Assembly (NCBI GenBank): GCA_900553515.1
Contig: USDN01000013.1
Coordinates: 1 to 55,662, forward strand
DNA: 55,662 bases
Origin: an uncultured Blautia sp.
GTDB taxonomy: Bacteria; Bacillota; Clostridia; Lachnospirales; Lachnospiraceae
Direction of reading: 5' to 3'
Position numbers and translations under genes: made by a program. The notes under the pieces are model-generated. The model made no database searches. It saw only the letters and a program-made list of their open reading frames with translations, and had not been told where the DNA came from. This document shows positions 15,155 through 23,668 of the stretch, piece after piece (position 1 is the first letter of the stretch; each line of letters starts with the position of its first letter).

Positions 15155-16129
15155 TTATGAAGCGCTGTCTGCATCTGCTGTTTTTTGTCCCTGCGTACTC
15201 ATGATCTTGTTCAGCTCACTGATCATCTCTTCATCCTTCAGACGGAACTTTACTTCCACACGTCTGGATGCATCTTTGTCCACATTTCCGTTGGCATCCA
15301 AAACAGGATTTGCCATGGAATGTCCATTCACAGTAAGATATTCCTGCAGGTCCTGACTCTGTCCGGAATTCAGGAATCCACTCTGAATATCCAAAAGGTA
15401 CTGGGCAACTGCCAGCGAACGCTGCTGGGACAGCTGAAGGTTATAGCTGTAGTCTCCATCTGTGTCCGTATATCCGTCAATAATGATCTCTGCAAGGTAT
15501 TTCATGTAATCTTCCTGAAGAAGCACTTTACAGTAAATAGGAAGCACCTGTTCCAGCGCCTGTTTTCCCTCTTCTGTCAGTTCCGCCTCATCATAAGCAA
15601 AAAGAACACTGGATTCCAGAGTCATAGCTCCTGTCTGAGTATCAATATCCACATTGATGTTATTTTTTGCAAATTCTTTTCTCAACGCCTCAATAACATC
15701 TGCCTTCACTCCGATGATCTGATCGATCTGAGCCTGCTGATCTTTAAGAAGGGCCGTCTTCTCATTCAACGCTGCCTGCTGTGAATTCAAAGTCGCCTCC
15801 TGATCCTTCAGTTTAGCTGCCAGCTGAGCAAGAAGCTCTTCCTGATCCTTTAGTTTTTCATCCTGCGTCTTAAGCTGCTGATCCTGATCTTTCAGCTGAC
15901 CTTCCTTTTCATCCAGTTCATTCTGCTGAGCAAGGATCTCAAGTGTATATTCTTCCTGGAGAGCGATTTTTTCATCGCGCTCTTTGATACTCTCATCATA
16001 GCTTTTCTGCGCCTGAAACAAAGTCACACACATCAGCAGTACAAACAGGAGCAGCACGCCTGCCATCATATCCGAATATGATCTCCAGACATTAAATCCT
16101 CCGTTTTCTGATTTTTTTCTTCTGCGCAT
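15155..16129 (-). CDS. MotB/ZorB-like stator protein with OmpA-type peptidoglycan-binding domain
   Basis: 324 residues. One membrane helix (about 18-38) carries the proton-channel aspartate D20 in YSDMMAG, the MotB/ExbD position. Then a long coiled coil (about 45-140) is built of repeats such as LKDQ and QQAQ. A C-terminal OmpA-like domain (about 165-305) has the GYTDTDGDYSYN and LSQQRSLAVAQYL motifs that bind peptidoglycan. The ATG follows AGGAGAG. It begins 12 bases after the MotA-like gene. No flagellar gene is present nearby, so a flagellar stator is unlikely; a ZorB-type or other wall-anchored ion-driven motor fits better. Function unknown. Confidence 0.85.
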   Translation of the reverse strand: MRRRKKSENGGFNVWRSYSDMMAGVLLLFVLLMCVTLFQAQKSYDESIKERDEKIALQEEYTLEILAQQNELDEKEGQLKDQDQQLKTQDEKLKDQEELLAQLAAKLKDQEATLNSQQAALNEKTALLKDQQAQIDQIIGVKADVIEALRKEFAKNNINVDIDTQTGAMTLESSVLFAYDEAELTEEGKQALEQVLPIYCKVLLQEDYMKYLAEIIIDGYTDTDGDYSYNLQLSQQRSLAVAQYLLDIQSGFLNSGQSQDLQEYLTVNGHSMANPVLDANGNVDKDASRRVEVKFRLKDEEMISELNKIMSTQGQKTADADSAS

Positions 16130-16141
16130 CTGTCTCTCCTT

Positions 16142-17773
16142 TTATCTGAATAAACCAAATTTTCCTTTCTGCGCTGCTTTTGAAAGTTCTCTCATATTTT
16201 TTGCCATATCTTCCATCAGCGCCTGCTGCTGTTCTGCCTGTGCAGCCAGAATCTCCTTCAGTTCCTCCAGATTCTCATCCCGTGCAGCCTTACCTGCACT
16301 CAGATGAATCTCCCCGTTATTTCTGGAAACAGAAATATCTGCAAGAAGCCTTCTTACCTGTTCCATTGTCCTGTAAGACTTTTTCTGATATTCTGCAAAT
16401 TCCTGCATTTTCTCATCAAACTCTTCAACAACCCGTTTATTGGCTTCCATCACACTTCCGCCGGCTTTTCCTGCTGCAGATATTTTTTCCATTCCCTGTG
16501 CAGCAGCCTCTACGTACTTCTGCATAGTCTGATTGCAGGCCACCCAGAATTTAGCTGAGGATGTTTCTGCTTCTTTCAGGTAATCTGCCAGATGATGGTA
16601 ATCTGCCTGCTGCTGTTTCTGGATCGTCTGATTATCCTGAATGATCCTTTTTGCAATATCAATATATTCCTTCTGGGATGCGCCTGTATCCTCCATGATC
16701 TTCTTCATCGCCTGCTCATGCTGAGTATAAGAGTCACTGAGCTGACGGCTCATTGCCTGGTAAAGATTTGTAGTATAATTCACATTATCTGCCTGTGCAT
16801 CCTTTAGCTGAGAAAGAGTTTTTCCAAAATCGGAAAACTGTACCCCAAAAGAATCATTCATCTCTTTTAAGAAAACATCCAGTATCTGACGTATGGCATC
16901 TTCCTGGCACTGAGTCACAGAAGACACAAGGGTATCAAGAGAATCATTCATTTTCTTAAAAGTAGGCGTGATCACTTTTTCAAAGCTGTCTGCCATCTGT
17001 ACGGAAAACTGTTCTGCCATCTGGTTCATGGCAGCTGTCTGGATCTTCTGACTGGAAACAAGAAGATTCCTGGATTCATTTTCCGCAGAAGGCATCACAT
17101 GGCTGTGAAATCTGGCCAGGAATCCCTGAAGTTCTTCTGCCATAAAAGAATATTCACTTTTCATTCCATAAGTATAAACAATGGAAAGTGCAATACCATA
17201 AATAGATGTCAAAAACGCAACCTTGATGCCATCTACCAGAGCAGATACCGAATTGGTCATCAGTTCATAATTAGCCGGATCAAAATTCTTAAGCCCCCAT
17301 ACAAGACCTACAAAAGTACCAAGGATACCAAGACTGGTAAAAATATCCGGCACCATTTCCAAAAGGCGTTTATGTATATGATTATCCATTTCCTCTTCAT
17401 TCAGATAATCCTCTACATCTCCAATCCCTTCCTCACTCTGAATGATGCTGTCCGTAAAAGAATTCATTACTCTGTCAAGATATTTATGATGAAAAATCCC
17501 ATTCAATGTCTGGATCTTGTCTGCCCCTATCTTGCCCGGCTTCTGAAAAAGATTTCCGATCTCTGCTGCAGCCTCCTGGAATGCCTGTGCCAGATTATCC
17601 ATCCGGAACATGCCGCCAAACAGCCCCACTGTATAAATCGCACTCATTACAGCAAGAAAGATAAAATTGTACAGCATGACACCGGGGGCTCCCTTGCCTA
17701 CATACACTGTCATCGCCACAGCCGCAGCCAATACTGCCAGAAATAAAAGTACATTTACAATTTTTTTCCTCAT
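16142..17773 (-). CDS. MotA/TolQ/ExbB (ZorA-like) channel protein with long coiled-coil tail
   Basis: 543 residues from the ATG at 17773 (six bases after GAGGAGG; the ATG at 17788 overlaps that site). Four membrane segments: about 5-25, 31-54, 142-164 (FTSLGILGTFVGLVWGL, the TolQ/MotA signature region) and 180-202. The last 340 residues are predicted helical/coiled-coil, rich in Gln and Met, ending in KFGLFR. MotA/ExbB proteins are usually 220-300 residues; a long cytoplasmic tail is characteristic of ZorA of Zorya anti-phage systems. The ZorC, ZorD or ZorE effectors are absent here, so the pair is an orphan or housekeeping relative. Partner: the MotB-like gene just downstream. Confidence 0.85.
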   Translation of the reverse strand: MRKKIVNVLLFLAVLAAAVAMTVYVGKGAPGVMLYNFIFLAVMSAIYTVGLFGGMFRMDNLAQAFQEAAAEIGNLFQKPGKIGADKIQTLNGIFHHKYLDRVMNSFTDSIIQSEEGIGDVEDYLNEEEMDNHIHKRLLEMVPDIFTSLGILGTFVGLVWGLKNFDPANYELMTNSVSALVDGIKVAFLTSIYGIALSIVYTYGMKSEYSFMAEELQGFLARFHSHVMPSAENESRNLLVSSQKIQTAAMNQMAEQFSVQMADSFEKVITPTFKKMNDSLDTLVSSVTQCQEDAIRQILDVFLKEMNDSFGVQFSDFGKTLSQLKDAQADNVNYTTNLYQAMSRQLSDSYTQHEQAMKKIMEDTGASQKEYIDIAKRIIQDNQTIQKQQQADYHHLADYLKEAETSSAKFWVACNQTMQKYVEAAAQGMEKISAAGKAGGSVMEANKRVVEEFDEKMQEFAEYQKKSYRTMEQVRRLLADISVSRNNGEIHLSAGKAARDENLEELKEILAAQAEQQQALMEDMAKNMRELSKAAQKGKFGLFR

Positions 17774-17823
17774 ATTGCGCCTCCTCATTGGTCATAATCT
17801 CAAGACTTCTTTCACAGAAGCCT

Positions 17824-17950
17824 GTAAATTAACACATAATTCACTCTTTTTACCATAATATCATATCACAAAGACACACACAAGCCGTAATATGAAACTG
17901 ACCGTACAGTTTTAACACCGTCTCTATTCTTCTTTCAAAGTGTTAAAAAC
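17824..17950. repeat. Three GTGTTAA boxes flanking the motor-operon promoter
   Basis: GTTTTAACAC (17909-17918), GTGTTAAAAAC (17940-17950) and GTAAATTAACAC (17824-17835) share the core GTGTTAA in one or other orientation. The first two form a dyad upstream of the -35 box; the third lies just downstream of the -10. This is a candidate operator set; the regulator is unknown. Confidence 0.4.
17855..17883 (-). promoter_or_regulatory. Promoter of the MotA/MotB-like operon
   Basis: -35 TTGTGT (17878-17883), 17-base spacer, -10 TATTAT (17855-17860) with an extended TGA before it. The transcript would start near 17848. Confidence 0.6.
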
Positions 17951-17993
17951 GTGCAAAAAATACCGCCAGAAGCTCTTTCAGGGCCTCTGACGG
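17950..17993 (-). terminator. Intrinsic terminator after pheS-pheT-phosphatase
   Basis: On the minus strand an 11-base stem (17983-17993 with 17963-17973, two G-U pairs) is followed by TATTTTTTG. Confidence 0.78.
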
Positions 17994-18029
17994 CAGTTTG
18001 TTATCCATTTTTATCCAACGGATCTGTTT

Positions 18030-18644
18030 TTATGCATATACTTTATCATCTTCCAGAAGCACCGCTTTTCCGTCCTTCACCTCAACCACACTGATACTGC
18101 AGTTGGGCGGTACACAGCCATGCCAGAAATGCTCCGGATCCTGATATACATTCTGGAGAAGAGCGCGAACCGCACAGCCATGAGAGGCAATCAGTATGGT
18201 TTTGTCCTGAAACTCCGGATCAGCAGTCTTTTCCATCCAGAATTCTCTGGTACGGGCAAGGATATCAGAAATATTTTCTCCATTTTCCGGCCTGGAAAAA
18301 TGGTTGGGATCTGTAAAAAACACTTCCATTTCCCTGTTGGTCATATTTCCTTTTTCATCTTTGAACTGTGTTCCTTCCAGTGCCCCGAAATCTATCTCCT
18401 GGATCCTTTTATCCAGAACTACCGGTATCTTATCTGCCTTCCGGCCAAGAACAAGCTCTGCTGTCTGTCTGGCTCTTTTCAAAGGACTGGAAAAACACAG
18501 ATCAAATGGAACATCTTTCAAAGTTTCTCCCACTTTACGGGCAAGAGATATTCCCTCCTCTGCAAGAGGGATATCTGCAGCACCCTGAACCTTTCGAAGA
18601 GCATTCCACTGCGTCTTTCCATGTCTTAAAATATAAAGTTTCAT
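18030..18644 (-). CDS. Histidine phosphatase family protein
   Basis: 204-residue member of the phosphoglycerate mutase/CobC-like histidine phosphatase superfamily. The phospho-accepting site LRHGKTQWN is at residues 6-14. The family's arginine is in SSPLKRARQTAE (about 53-64), and the second catalytic His in IASHGCAV (about 152-159). Its start overlaps the pheT stop (TGATG), so it is translated with the pheST operon. Candidate substrates include phosphosugars or nucleotides; the sequence does not decide. Confidence 0.88.
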   Translation of the reverse strand: MKLYILRHGKTQWNALRKVQGAADIPLAEEGISLARKVGETLKDVPFDLCFSSPLKRARQTAELVLGRKADKIPVVLDKRIQEIDFGALEGTQFKDEKGNMTNREMEVFFTDPNHFSRPENGENISDILARTREFWMEKTADPEFQDKTILIASHGCAVRALLQNVYQDPEHFWHGCVPPNCSISVVEVKDGKAVLLEDDKVYA

Positions 18645-21061
18645 CAGCTTCTCAGCTCGATTCCAAGGTCAGTAAGACCGTTAAGGATCTTCTTCATCGC
18701 AGCTGTGATCTCCGCTTCTTCCAGTGTCTTATCATGATCACGGAATACCACAGAATAAGCCATGGACTTATATCCCTCTTTGATCTGTGTTCCTTCATAA
18801 ATGTCAAAGAGTTCATAGGATTCCAGGATCTTTCCGCCCCGCTGTTCCAGAACGTCTTCGATCTGTCCTGCCAGAACACTTTTCGGAACTACCATACTCA
18901 GGTCACGGGTAACTGCCGGATATTTGGCAATTCCGTTGAATTTATGAGCAAATCCTGCAAATTCAAGAATATCCAGAATATCAATCACTGCAATATAGGT
19001 TTTCTCACCAATATCATAGTTATCTGCAACGATCGGATGCACTTCGCCCAGGTAACCTACCACCTTTCCTTCATAGATGATGTTTGCCTGTCTGCCCGGA
19101 TGCAGATATGTTTTATTGCTGTCCGGAGTATAGTGTACCTTTTTCTTCATGCCTGCTTTTTCAAAGAATTCCTCACAGACACCTTTCATGTCAAAAAAGT
19201 CTCCGGCGCCGTACATACCCAGTGTGAAATGTACTCTCTCATCCGGAAGCTCTGTAAGAGGCAGAGATTTTGGAAGATAAACTTTTCCAATCTCATAAAG
19301 ACGTACATTTTTATTTCTTCTGTTGTAATTGGTAGCAAGAGAAGTAAGCATTCCATGAAGCGTAGTGGTACGCATGATACTGTAGTCCTCACCCAGAGGA
19401 TTGCTGATTGTGATCACATTTCTCAGCTCACTGTCCTCTGAGATCCTGAGTTTATCAAAAACTTTCGGACTTTCAAAGGAATATGTCATCGCCTCAGAAA
19501 ATCCACAGTATTCTGCAATGTCCCTTGCGATCTGCTCAATTCTGAGTTTAAACGGAAGTCTTCCTGTTGTTGCCTCTCCTGTAGGAAGAGTTGTAGGAAT
19601 TTTATCATATCCAAAAAATCTTGCTACTTCCTCTGCCACATCAGCCATACAATGGATGTCCTGACGGAAAGTAGGCGCTACAATCTCATTTGTCTCAGGA
19701 TCTAAAGTCAGCTCTACTCTTCCCAGGTACTCCAGCATCTCTTCTTTTGTAAGATCTGTGCCAAGAAGGGCATTGATTCTTTCCGGTTCAAAAGGTACTC
19801 TGGATGGTTTTCTGTCCTCATTGCATACATCCACGATGCCGCCTACGACTTCTCCAGCACCAAGTTCCTCCATCAGCTGACATGCTCTGTCGATGGCTGC
19901 CTGTGCATTATTTGGATCCAGTCCCTTTTCAAACTTTCCAGACGCATCTGTACGAAGTCCGATACGTTTGGAGGAAAGACGGATGTTTGTTCCGTCAAAG
20001 CAGGCTGCCTCAAACAGAACTGTTTTTACCTGGTCTGTGATCATGGAGTTCTCTCCGCCCATGATACCTGCAATACCGACCGGTTTCTTTCCATCACAAA
20101 TCATCAGTACATTTTCATCCATAGTACGTTCCTGACCGTCAAGAGTTACAAATTTTTCGCCTTCTGCTGCACGGCGCACAATGATCTCATTTCCTTCGAT
20201 CAGATCCAGATCATAGGCATGCATAGGCTGTCCGTACTCTTCCATAACGTAATTGGTAATATCTACCAGGTTATTGATCGGACGGATACCATTTGCCGCC
20301 AGACATCTCTGCATCCACTTAGGAGACGGTCCGATCTTTACATTCTTTACCACTCTTGCTGTATAGCGCGGGCAAAGATCCGGATCCTCTACCGTAACTT
20401 TGATGTAGTCAGAAGCATTTTCTTCACTACCTGTTTCCTTTACCACTGGAGGACAGAATTTTTTATGGAAAGTAGCTGCTGCTTCTCTGGCGATTCCCAG
20501 AACACCGTAACAGTCAACACGGTTGGATGTGATCTCATACTCAAACACAACATCCTCCAGACCCAGAGCCTTGATGGCGCTTTCGCCTACAACAGCATCT
20601 TCCGGAAAAATATAGATTCCGTATTCCGGAGCCTCCGGATACATTTCTCTGGTGCTTCCCAGCTCCTCAATAGAGCACATCATACCAAAAGATTCTACAC
20701 CACGGAGTTTTCCTTTTTTGATCTTCACACCGCCAGGTGTCTTCTTGCCGTCATGACCGCCGGCCACACGGCCCCCATCCAGTACTACCGGAATCTTATC
20801 GCCTTCTTTTACATTTGGCGCACCTGTTACGATCTGTACGGTTTCTGTACCCACATTTACCTGACAGATGATCAGCTTATCTGCGTCAGGATGTCTCTCT
20901 ATTTTTTCAATCTGTCCAATGACGATTTTTTCCAGATCTGCATCCAGCTCCTCATATCCCTCAACCTTAGTTCCTGACAGGGTCATGGCATCTGTGTATT
21001 CCTGAGCTGTTACATCCAGATCCGGCACGTACATTTTAATCCAGGACATTGATGTATTCAT
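18644..21061 (-). CDS. pheT: Phenylalanyl-tRNA synthetase beta subunit
   Basis: 805 residues. The N-terminal tRNA-binding/EMAP-like domain includes ERHPDADKL and GAPNV (residues about 55-80). The B3/B4 editing region is in the middle, a B5 domain follows (DVAEEVARFFGYDKIP, about 480) and the C-terminal anticodon-binding FDX domain starts near 705 (KYPAVTRDLSM). It partners PheS as an alpha2-beta2 enzyme charging tRNA-Phe. The ATG at 21061 follows AAAGGTGG by eight bases; the GTG at 21073 overlaps that site. Expression is set by the upstream T-box. Confidence 0.97.
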   Translation of the reverse strand: MNTSMSWIKMYVPDLDVTAQEYTDAMTLSGTKVEGYEELDADLEKIVIGQIEKIERHPDADKLIICQVNVGTETVQIVTGAPNVKEGDKIPVVLDGGRVAGGHDGKKTPGGVKIKKGKLRGVESFGMMCSIEELGSTREMYPEAPEYGIYIFPEDAVVGESAIKALGLEDVVFEYEITSNRVDCYGVLGIAREAAATFHKKFCPPVVKETGSEENASDYIKVTVEDPDLCPRYTARVVKNVKIGPSPKWMQRCLAANGIRPINNLVDITNYVMEEYGQPMHAYDLDLIEGNEIIVRRAAEGEKFVTLDGQERTMDENVLMICDGKKPVGIAGIMGGENSMITDQVKTVLFEAACFDGTNIRLSSKRIGLRTDASGKFEKGLDPNNAQAAIDRACQLMEELGAGEVVGGIVDVCNEDRKPSRVPFEPERINALLGTDLTKEEMLEYLGRVELTLDPETNEIVAPTFRQDIHCMADVAEEVARFFGYDKIPTTLPTGEATTGRLPFKLRIEQIARDIAEYCGFSEAMTYSFESPKVFDKLRISEDSELRNVITISNPLGEDYSIMRTTTLHGMLTSLATNYNRRNKNVRLYEIGKVYLPKSLPLTELPDERVHFTLGMYGAGDFFDMKGVCEEFFEKAGMKKKVHYTPDSNKTYLHPGRQANIIYEGKVVGYLGEVHPIVADNYDIGEKTYIAVIDILDILEFAGFAHKFNGIAKYPAVTRDLSMVVPKSVLAGQIEDVLEQRGGKILESYELFDIYEGTQIKEGYKSMAYSVVFRDHDKTLEEAEITAAMKKILNGLTDLGIELRS

Positions 21062-21137
21062 GTTTATATCCACCTTTCTGCTTGTTGTTTAAATATAAAT
21101 TCGTGCTTCCTTTCTGCTGTGTCGAATATCAATGAAA

Positions 21138-21160
21138 TTCCTCGATATATAATCGAGGAA
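21138..21160 (-). other. Perfect hairpin between pheS and pheT
   Basis: TTCCTCGAT (21138-21146) and ATCGAGGAA (21152-21160), a nine-base stem with a five-base loop and no T-run. It lies in a 137-base spacer and may be an mRNA processing or stability element rather than a terminator. Confidence 0.5.
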
Positions 21161-21198
21161 ACCGTAAAGATAAATATCCTTCCGGCTATTTATCCTTA

Positions 21199-22224
21199 CT
21201 AGAACTGTTTCAGGAAGCGAATATCGTTTTCATAGAGAAGTCTCATATCGTCAATCTCGTATTTCAAAAGTGCGATTCTCTCAAGTCCTACACCGAACGC
21301 AAAGCCTGTGTATTCCTCCGGATCAATACCGCACATACGAAGTACATTTGGATGTACTGTACCGCAGCCAAGGATCTCGATCCATCCTGACCCCTTACAG
21401 AAACGACAGCCTTTTCCGCCGCACTTGAAGCAGGATACATCAACCTCTGCACTTGGCTCTGTAAACGGGAAATGATGAGGACGGAATTTTGTTTTTGTTT
21501 CCGGTCCAAACAACTCTCTGGCAAATTCCTGAAGAGTTCCCTTAAGATCTGCAAAAGTAATGTTTTTATCAATGACCAGACCTTCGATCTGATGGAAAGA
21601 CGGAGAATGAGTTGCATCCACCTCGTCAGAACGGAATACTCTTCCCGGCGCGATCATACGGATAGGCAGCCTGCCCTCTTCCATCGTACGGGCCTGTACT
21701 GGAGATGTCTGGGAACGAAGCAGAATAGAATTATTGATGAAAAAAGTATCCTGCTCATCTCTGGCCGGATGATTCTCCGGAATGTTCAATTTTGTAAAGT
21801 TATAATCTGCGTATTCCACTTCCGGGCCTTCTACCACCTCATAGCCCATTCCAATAAAAATACGTTCTACCTCTTCCAGAGCGATCGTATTTGGATGGCG
21901 ATGTCCGATCTTTGCTTTTTTAGCAGGCAGCGTTACATCGATAACCTCTGCTTTCATCTGTTCTTCCCGGGCAGCTTCTTCCAGTTTCTTTCTGGAATCT
22001 TCAAGAAGCTCCTCAATCTTTGCCCTTGTCTCGTTTACCAGCTGTCCAACTTTCGGACGATCCTCCGGAGCAACATCTTTCATACTTTTTAAGATAGCAG
22101 TAAGTTCACCCTTTTTTCCAAGGTACGCTACCTTTACTTCATTAAGCTTCTCCGGCACGTCAGATTCTTCAATCCGTTTTCTGGCTGCCTCGGCCAGTTC
22201 CTGAAGTCTTTCCTTCATATCCAT
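21199..22224 (-). CDS. pheS: Phenylalanyl-tRNA synthetase alpha subunit
   Basis: Catalytic subunit, 341 residues. N-terminal coiled-coil (1-90) binds tRNA. Class II motifs: motif 1 near HPNTIALEEVERIF, motif 2 PGRVFRSDEVDATHSPSFHQ (about 210-230) and motif 3 GFAFGVGLERIA (about 315-326). A clostridial/bacterial Cys-rich loop CFKCGGKGCRFC is present. The ATG at 22224 lies nine bases after AGGAG; another ATG at 22230 is only three bases away from it and is less likely. Regulated by the T-box leader directly upstream. Confidence 0.97.
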   Translation of the reverse strand: MDMKERLQELAEAARKRIEESDVPEKLNEVKVAYLGKKGELTAILKSMKDVAPEDRPKVGQLVNETRAKIEELLEDSRKKLEEAAREEQMKAEVIDVTLPAKKAKIGHRHPNTIALEEVERIFIGMGYEVVEGPEVEYADYNFTKLNIPENHPARDEQDTFFINNSILLRSQTSPVQARTMEEGRLPIRMIAPGRVFRSDEVDATHSPSFHQIEGLVIDKNITFADLKGTLQEFARELFGPETKTKFRPHHFPFTEPSAEVDVSCFKCGGKGCRFCKGSGWIEILGCGTVHPNVLRMCGIDPEEYTGFAFGVGLERIALLKYEIDDMRLLYENDIRFLKQF

Positions 22225-22254
22225 GATCATAATCTCCTTTGCTGAAAATTTCAT

Positions 22255-22507
22255 AAAAAAAGGATATCCATTCCCCCAAAAAGAGGGACGGGATATCCGC
22301 GGTACCACCCTGATTCCTGCATAAAAATACAGGCACTCGATTCTGCTTAACGCGCAGCAACGTCATCTCCTACTGGCTTTATGTGTTCAGAAATGCAGCT
22401 CCGGCGGGAAACTGAGGACTTGCCTGAACTTAAAGAAGCTTACAGCCGATGACTTCTTCTCTCTGAAAGGAAACAACTCCCTGATACGCCTTCATTGCTT
22501 TTTATCT
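22255..22507 (-). ncRNA. T-box leader controlling pheS-pheT
   Basis: The T-box core GGGTGGTACCGCG lies at 22298-22310 on the minus strand. It is followed by a terminator helix in which GGATATCC (22291-22298) pairs with GGATATCC (22262-22269) before a run of T at 22253-22260. The 5' part can form the long stem I. The likely specifier is UUC (complement of 22390-22392, in a CAUUUCUGAAC context), matching Phe. Uncharged tRNA-Phe would stabilise the antiterminator and switch on pheST. Confidence 0.92.
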
Positions 22508-22513
22508 TTATTT

Positions 22514-22542
22514 ACTATGCCACAGGAATTTTTACCTGTCAA
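22514..22542 (-). promoter_or_regulatory. Promoter of the pheST T-box transcript
   Basis: Consensus -35 TTGACA (22537-22542), 17-base spacer, -10 CATAGT (22514-22519). The -35 box contains the TGA stop codon of the upstream yihY-like gene. Confidence 0.72.
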
Positions 22543-23474
22543 GATTTTTCATTTATTTTTTCTTTTTTCTCTTCTTTTCTTTTTTGAAAGTTCTGCTTCC
22601 ATTCCTGTTCTTTCCTGGATATCAGCTGCCCAAAGGACATTTTCGCCTGACGGAACTGTTTTTCAAAATATGCATTTACCTCAGCTCCATAAAGAAGCAG
22701 GTTCATACAGAAATAAAGCCACACCATTACAAGGATCAAAGTAGAAAGGCTGCCATACATGATACTGAAATCCGGAAAAAATGTAAAATACAGAGAAAAC
22801 AAATATGAAAAGGCAGACCAGGCAGCTGCTGTAAAAAAAGCTCCCGGCACCTGACTTTTCAGGGATGCCTTTCTGTTCGGCAGATACCGGTACAATACCA
22901 GGAATACCAGAAACTGCATCACAAAAACCAAAAAAGTCTTAGCATTCAAGATCCTGCCAATAATATTTCCCAGAAAAGGAATATAATCTGAAATCAGCAT
23001 ATGTATCCTGCTTCCCATAACCAGAAGCAGAAGGCTGGCGATCAGTGCCAGAACAAACAGCAGCATATAAAACATGGAATAGATCCTGTTGATCAGCCAG
23101 TTTCGCGTTTCTCTCACATGATAAATCGTATTCAGCCCATTGATCAAAGCCTGCATTCCTTTTCCTGATGACCACAGAGCCATAAGAGCAGAAATCGGAA
23201 GCACTGCTGCACTTTTTGAAAAGACTTCCGCCACGATATTCAGTACAAAGCCCTGCAGATTTTCAGGTACAACTCCAACGATCGCCTGACGTACCTCCCT
23301 GTAAGTAAGAGGTGTATATTGAACGATAGCAGTCAGAAACAAAACAAAGGGGATAAAAGACATGATCAGGAAATATGCCGCCTGGGCTGCATATGCACTG
23401 ATATGGTCCATCCTCATACGTTCCATAAAGCCCAGAGCCAGATGAAACGCCCCCTTCTCTTTTTTCTTTCTCAT
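22539..23474 (-). CDS. YihY/BrkB family inner membrane protein
   Basis: 311-residue polytopic membrane protein of the YihY/virulence factor BrkB family. About six hydrophobic segments, with the family's SAYAAQAAYFLIMSFIPF near residue 26 and a highly charged Lys/Glu cytoplasmic C-tail (about 280-311). The old label ribonuclease BN is a misannotation of this family. The ATG at 23474 follows AGGAGAAG; the ATG at 23516 lacks a site. Own promoter at 23551-23579. No assigned function. Confidence 0.9.
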   Translation of the reverse strand: MRKKKEKGAFHLALGFMERMRMDHISAYAAQAAYFLIMSFIPFVLFLTAIVQYTPLTYREVRQAIVGVVPENLQGFVLNIVAEVFSKSAAVLPISALMALWSSGKGMQALINGLNTIYHVRETRNWLINRIYSMFYMLLFVLALIASLLLLVMGSRIHMLISDYIPFLGNIIGRILNAKTFLVFVMQFLVFLVLYRYLPNRKASLKSQVPGAFFTAAAWSAFSYLFSLYFTFFPDFSIMYGSLSTLILVMVWLYFCMNLLLYGAEVNAYFEKQFRQAKMSFGQLISRKEQEWKQNFQKRKEEKKEKINEKS

Positions 23475-23550
23475 AATTACTTCTCCTGTTATCCAGCTTT
23501 CGGCATTTTTATGCATGATCTTTCATGTCATAAACTGCATTTGTGACACC

Positions 23551-23579
23551 ATCATACCATGAAAATGTTACTGTGACAA
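23551..23579 (-). promoter_or_regulatory. Promoter of the YihY-family gene
   Basis: -35 TTGTCA (23574-23579), 17-base spacer, -10 TATGAT (23551-23556). Confidence 0.65.
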
Positions 23580-23668
23580 GCATTCCCCTTTTGCCTGTCA
23601 GAAGCAGTCGGCCATTCGTTACTGCCCACTCCGTTCACAGCAGCGGCTATTCATCGCCGTTCACTGTT

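Noticed and set aside
14982..17773. A complete Zorya defence system
   Set aside because: ZorA- and ZorB-like genes are present, but no helicase (ZorD), ZorC or HNH ZorE gene is adjacent; both sides are housekeeping genes.
17950..17993. Operator for the motor operon
   Set aside because: The stem plus T-run on the minus strand reads as the terminator of the phosphatase gene; only the GTGTTAA boxes were kept as candidate operator.
23580..23668. Repeat remnant before the SpoIID-like stop, with GTGAACGG-like words also seen near 32670
   Set aside because: Similarity is short and without clear ends or target duplications; not enough for an inserted element.
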